Below are positions 59,393 through 64,000 of a stretch of DNA of 64,000 nt, one piece after another. The first letter of the stretch is position 1, and each line of letters starts with the position of its first letter. The notes under the pieces are model-generated. The model was not told the DNA's origin, did no database searches, and saw nothing but the letters and a program-made list of their open reading frames with translations. The stretch is from Acarospora socialis (Eukaryota; Ascomycota; Lecanoromycetes; Acarosporales; Acarosporaceae). The DNA lies in contig JAMYGW020000002.1 of NCBI GenBank assembly GCA_025617375.2, positions 3,534,001 to 3,598,000 of the forward strand. The letters run 5' to 3'. The translations under genes and the position numbers were made by a program.

Positions 59393-61770
59393 TCAGTTGA
59401 AAGGGCAATTCGAACGGCGCAGTTCGTAACCGGGGATGTAGTCGAACCAATCACTCTGGGCGTTGTAACGGTACGCCTTAAATTCTACACCATATGGTTT
59501 CTGAATTGACGCAATCAGCACTGTTGAAGAGTGAAATATTGAAGGCGATTGACTTACCGGTTCGAGCATATACAGCATCCCAAGCGGAACATCAAGATCG
59601 GCGACATCTTCGCGTTTGAGGCCTTTGAAGTAGGCTAGTAGGACACGAGCCACCGACCGGTGGCCAATGAGCAGTACGTGGTCCGTCATTCTCTCGACCT
59701 CGACAATGACTGCTCGAAGACGATTGATGATGTCCAAGTACCCTTCACCACCCGCCCCAGGGTATCGGTAGTGCATTTTGTCCTGCTTCCGTAGGGCGTA
59801 CTCGTCGCTAAATCGATCTCGAATCTCATCGTATGTTAGTCCTTCCATGGTACCGGCATTGAGCTCGTCCAACATCTTCATCTGTTTGATATCAAAATCT
59901 TCCTCGTCGAAGTACTGGGCGGTTTGTATGCTCCGCTTCAGCATAGACGTCCAAACACAGAAGCTTTTCTGCGAAGGTCCGTTCTGGTTTTCGCCATGGC
60001 TGGAGTATTCGGGATTCGGTGGTGTAGTATCTCCAGGGCGGGGCGGAAAATGTGTGGATAGCGCCTTGGCCTGCTGGCGGACCTCCCATTCCTTCCTTTC
60101 ATGGTTAATGAACCTTGTCAAGGCCTTGGCGTAATGATGTCCGTTTTCACTCAAGTCTGAATCTCCCCCAATCTTACCATTCACATTATCCATCGACTCA
60201 CCATGTCTGGTGATCCAAATCTGTCTTGGCGAAAGATTGAAGTTGAGTAGGTAGTAAACAGTCTGGGCGGAGAGGAAGCCTCGAATTTGATGGGACACTA
60301 CCTTACGACCGACATCGATCATCTAGATAAGATCAGTATACGAGCGTGACAGTTCAAGAAGTCTGCGACATGAAACCTACTTGAATGTACGGTATGTCGT
60401 TCTTCTCCTCGTACTCTCCGAGTGGGACATAGCTTTTCTGATACAAGGCCACTCGTTTCTTGAAGTCGGCTAGGGCGGTGATGGGATCTTGATCTTTGTA
60501 ATCTGGCCCTGATAGTTTGAGCCGCATGTTCGATTCGAGAAGCTGCACACGTGTTTAGTATGGAAGGCTGCTGTTATAGTAACCCCGAAGTACCTACAAT
60601 CGGATCCACACACTGACTCTCAAGGAAGAGGACCCCCAACTCCGGTCCCGCTCGCTGTCGCACCTTCTTCATGATGAGTTTCCGCCTCTCCAAGGTGCTG
60701 TTCGTCGCATCAAGGATACCGACAGAACCCCCTTGATCTAGCACGTAGTCAAGAAGCTCATCAAGAGTGGCCAATGCTACTTGTTCCCTTATCTGCGCAG
60801 CCTTTACGTTCTGCGGATCGAAGAAGCTTGCCGACTGTTCCATCGCTTCCACACCGGGCAGTTCCTCGTGGCTGGAGGTCTTCGCAATATCCTCGGGTGC
60901 TGGCTCGAGGGAGATGCTGTCGTCTTGCTTGGAAGCCTTCACATCCGCAGATTCGCCATTGGGTGGATGAGCAGCAATATCATCAGTAGGCCGAGAGGCG
61001 TTCTCGTCCGCAGTCTCAGAACGGTCATTTATTAGTACTTTCGCTGCGATGGTTGGCGGATCTAGTAGCTCTTTCTGCACAACGATACCATTCGGCGCGC
61101 CAGTACTGATGCTTGTTCGTGTGACCAGGTCATCACGTCTTCCTGTTGGTTGCGGATCCGGTTGTGGGATACGCCCCTGCCCGCCGGCTGCTACTCGCCT
61201 TCTCTCACCAACATTGAAAATTCTTGTATCATGCTGCTGCCAGTTCAAATATCGCGCGATCTTCTTGGTCACATAGCTCTTGCCCCGAGCCGGAAGGCCA
61301 ACCATGACAATAACCAGCTTGGCCCCCACATCCCGCTGTGCGATTCGTCCATCTGGGGAGACTTTCGATCTGGTCAAGCCAGGAATATCAAGCGTGGTCG
61401 GACGGCTGCGGGATGACGGAGTGGATGAGCCAGAGTTATGTTGTAGCGGCGGGCTGGACGCAGAGTTGCAGAGTTAGTACTCTCCTGTACTATTGAGAAG
61501 TTCAATCATCTCCCGAATAAGTACTCACATTTTAGGACTGTTGGGTGCGGTGGTGGCGGGCGTGTCAGACAGCGCATGGCCGACCCCGTCCCTCGAAGCT
61601 CCGCGCAAAGCAACTCCTAAAGAGCCAGGCTTATATTCCGAACCGTTTCCTGCGTCGCCTTCGCTCATCCGCCCACTCGTAGTCCTTTGCGGAGGTGCTA
61701 GGCTCGACATGGAGATATCATGGTTCTCTGTCGCCTGCACAGCGTCAATCGAGGGTGTTGCCACGTTCAT
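59393..61770 (-). CDS. 6-phosphofructo-2-kinase/fructose-2,6-bisphosphatase
   Basis: Five exons (61770-61529, 61453-60598, 60542-60381, 60322-59558, 59500-59393) encode 710 residues. The kinase half has the P-loop VGLPARGKSYVTKKIARYL, FNVGERRR, and after a long insert SASFFDPQN, GILDATNSTLERR, VLFLESQCVD. The phosphatase half has the catalytic WITRHGESMDN, EGLTYDEI, a conserved YALRKQDKMHYRYPG and the second His in LLIGHRSVARVLLAYF, so both activities look possible. The enzyme sets fructose-2,6-bisphosphate, the switch between glycolysis and gluconeogenesis. An insert of roughly 110 disordered residues lies between FNVGERRR and SASFFDPQN. The frame is open upstream of the chosen ATG (next in-frame ATG at 61875), so the N-terminus is uncertain. 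Confidence 0.9.
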
Positions 61771-62300
61771 GATAGCTGCTTTTGCGATGATCGAGTGTTG
61801 ACTCTGTTTGCGCGTTGATAGCAAGCGAGCTGTGGAGCTCGCGGGCGCCGTGTCTGAATCACTGAGCAGAGGCATAGGAATAGATATGTACCGTATGCGT
61901 TCAAGTGTCTGTTGAAGGGTCGTGGGAACGAAGTGGCGCGAGCCACAAGCTCCGGGCTGCTTTTCGAAAGATTTCAAAACAAACGCCGATGACACCGAAC
62001 CTTCTCGGGCCGTTACAGCAAGGGACAATTTCTGGTGGCTGAAAGTGTGTAAATAAGCTTTTGCTAGCGTGGTGTTCTTCAACAGATTGATCTACACATG
62101 CTGCATTTGTCAGTACTCGTAAGGTAAGAGTAGGGTAGACAGCGTATCTGTTGAGGAGTGCGATGGCGACGTCGTCGTAGTCGAGGTTAAATCTGAGAAG
62201 GCGAGGCTGAGTGAACCACATGGCCATTCTAAGGGTGTGTTTATACTTGTGCGCCAATCGTTACACACGACTCACCCACGATACTTCAAATATATGTACC
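61771..62300. promoter_or_regulatory. Upstream region of the PFK-2/FBPase-2 gene
   Basis: The region to the left of the AT-rich block contains the promoter and leader. The kinase frame stays open to 62082, so part of it may be coding. No separate gene was recognised. Confidence 0.4.
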
Positions 62301-62303
62301 TAA

Positions 62304-64000
62304 GGTACAGTGCGGGAAAAAACTCTGTGCCATTCACATCATAGGCAAAAAAACCACTACTTTTCTAGTAAATCCTGTCACCCCCATATCCACCCACAAA
62401 ATCACACACCCACAAGACCAGTTGACACCCCCTGAGCCCTATAACAACAGTCTCAATGCTGAAGAGTAAAAAGAAGAATTCTAAGACAAAAATTTCATCA
62501 AAATTGACTCTGAAAGATCTCAAACATTCTTTTTTGTCTTTATTATTCAAGAATGTTGAGAATATTGATGTCAATGAATTTGAGAACATTGACACTGTCA
62601 ATTTAATGAAGAAGATTTCATTTAAGATCTCAGTTATGTTTCTCATTCATTGAACTGTTTTTCTGAATAAAATAAATCAGTATTTCAAGATTAAGATGAT
62701 TGATTTCATCAATTTTGACTATTCAACATTTCTGACAAATGAGCAGATCAGATTGAAGAAAAAAACTTAATTAAAAAAATATTAAGTGCAATGACAGCAA
62801 ATCAGAGCAGAACTATTGTTCAGTGAGATTAAAAAACAGAATATCATGATCTTAAATCTGAAAAATGTTAAAAAATGAATCAATTTAAAAACTATACTTC
62901 TAATCTGACATAAAAACAAAAAAAAGAGTATTTATATGTCTATAAATATCAAATTTACACAGAAAACAGTCTTAAAATCTATTCAAGACTTCTTCACAGA
63001 CAACAATGAATTAAAGTTCTCAAAAAAAAAAGAAATCTTCTTTCAAAAGAAAAAAATAAATTAATTGCTTTCTATAGAACTTTTATATTAATTTTATTTA
63101 GAAAATAGTTACAGATAAACATTAAGCAGTTATAAAAGAAATAAAAGAAGCTGAAATTGAGACTGAACAATTATATGAGACAGTTAATGCATTAATGATA
63201 TTGTGAAAATGTAAAGTGCAAGAATAAAAATAAAAAATACTTAATGCTAAAAGAAAAACATTATGTTCTGAATTTTAATTATTTCACTGTCTGAAATAGA
63301 ATCATTAATAATGATGATGTCATCATTGAAAGTTCTTCTCTTTGAGTGCTTCATATGTTCAATTAACTTCTTTCTTCAATTTCTGAGTCTGCTTCACAGT
63401 CTGCTTCATTTTTTATATTATTTTTGTTTTCTGCATCTGTTTATGTTCATATGAAACAGATATTATCAATGTTGTTAATATCATCAATGTCATCAATGTT
63501 TATGCAGAGTTTCTAACAATATTCATCATCATACATGTCTTCTTTACTCTATCTATCTTCATCATTATATCTATAATTTTATCAACATTTATATACTGCT
63601 CTGTCTTCTTTATCTTTTTTACAATATTTTTTGCATTATTCAATGTATTTTTTTTGTTCATTCTCACTTTAGCTATCTTTAAATTCTTCTTTAAAGTCTG
63701 CTCTGCAGTTTCTGCATCACTTATTTTTACAATAATTTTACATGAGAAAAAAAGCAATTCTGTCAACAGTGACAATACAGAATTCATGAAGCTTCTATAT
63801 CAGTATATAAAGTAATTTAAGAAGTGAGTATCAAAGTACTCAATATTGCTGAAGAATGTATACAAATAGCTGTAAGATCAACTGTATAATGTAAAATAAA
63901 TAAAAAAAACAGAGATTTAAGACTGAAGAGACTTGAATATCTCTTTAAATCTAAAAAAACAGTTAAAGAAGAGAGTTAAAAAGTGAAATAAAGAGAGAAG
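62304..64000. repeat. AT-rich, hypermutated repeat-derived block (continues past the window)
   Basis: Composition falls abruptly to roughly one quarter G+C. From about 62444 to the end no CG, CC or GG dinucleotide exists on either strand. The block begins near TACAGTGCGGGAAAAAACTC (62306-62325), which resembles the TA + CAGTG start of Tc1/mariner-type inverted repeats, but no second end is in view. A stretch of 62345-62443 keeps CC runs while lacking CG and GG. Short frames (62456-62653; 63500-63787 minus) are composition artefacts or heavily mutated remains. The family cannot be told. The pattern fits an inactivated repeat under genome defence and looks old and fully broken. Confidence 0.7.

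Noticed and set aside
62456-62653. 65-residue frame at the start of the AT-rich block
   Set aside because: It lies in hypermutated DNA with restricted dinucleotides; Lys/Asn/Phe-rich reading follows from composition and is not evidence of a working gene.
63500-63787. 95-residue minus-strand frame in the AT-rich block
   Set aside because: Same composition artefact; no recognisable family.
1-64000. CRISPR arrays, rRNA or bacterial-type operons
   Set aside because: No regularly spaced repeats or rRNA-like sequence; gene structure is eukaryotic throughout.

Overview
The window is nuclear DNA of a filamentous ascomycete (Pezizomycotina). The evidence is closely packed multi-exon genes with short introns (mostly 45-70 nt, GTRNGY donors, CTRAC-like branch sites, YAG acceptors) on both strands, plus families typical of this group: a PTH11-type seven-helix receptor, an LtrA membrane protein, Erg4, the Vid28/Gid5 armadillo subunit, and NLR-like N-terminal helical domains joined to ankyrin repeats. 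A dothideomycete is my best guess, but nothing here fixes the class. Exon joins were derived by hand from splice signals and checked for frame, so each multi-exon model closes without internal stops.

Layout. 1-6.8 kb is accessory and repeat-rich: the tail of an unidentified gene, a foldback element (902-1034), a frame-broken membrane-protein gene (2015-3554), an NLR-like/ankyrin gene (3760-5154, minus), a GC-rich hAT-like end (5574-5645) and a decayed relative of the ankyrin gene (about 6290-6620). 6.8-17 kb is core housekeeping: PEX16, RPC82 (RNA polymerase III), QCR2 (complex III), ATP15 (ATP synthase epsilon) and MAK10 (NatC). 17-22.5 kb holds a PTH11-like receptor, a 91-bp pogo-type MITE with TA target duplication, and a second NLR-like/ankyrin gene with a cysteine-rich tail. 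23.5-29.5 kb has a divergent ubiquitin pair, a Mag2/RNF10-type RING protein and an Ubp3/USP10-type deubiquitinase. 31-39 kb is metabolic: a flavin-linked oxidoreductase, ERG4, a dienelactone hydrolase and a fructosamine-3-kinase-like kinase. 40-62 kb carries VID28/GID5, a Pho80-like cyclin with an overlapping uORF, an uncharacterised 722-residue protein, a VTC2/3-type SPX protein, a Nudix hydrolase, TAD3, an LtrA protein and a bifunctional 6-phosphofructo-2-kinase/phosphatase.

The last 1.7 kb changes abruptly to AT-rich repeat-derived DNA. From about 62444 to the window end (1.55 kb) I find no CG, CC or GG dinucleotide on reading every line, while CA, CT, TG, AG and GC stay common. This is a sharp mutation signature that differs from textbook CpA-directed RIP, and it is the most unusual feature here.

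Functionally the core genes are unrelated neighbours rather than one pathway. Loose themes are mitochondrial energy genes (QCR2, ATP15), phosphate and sugar signalling (VTC2/3, Pho80-like cyclin, PFK-2/FBPase-2, GID5) and ubiquitin handling (MAG2, UBP3, GID5).
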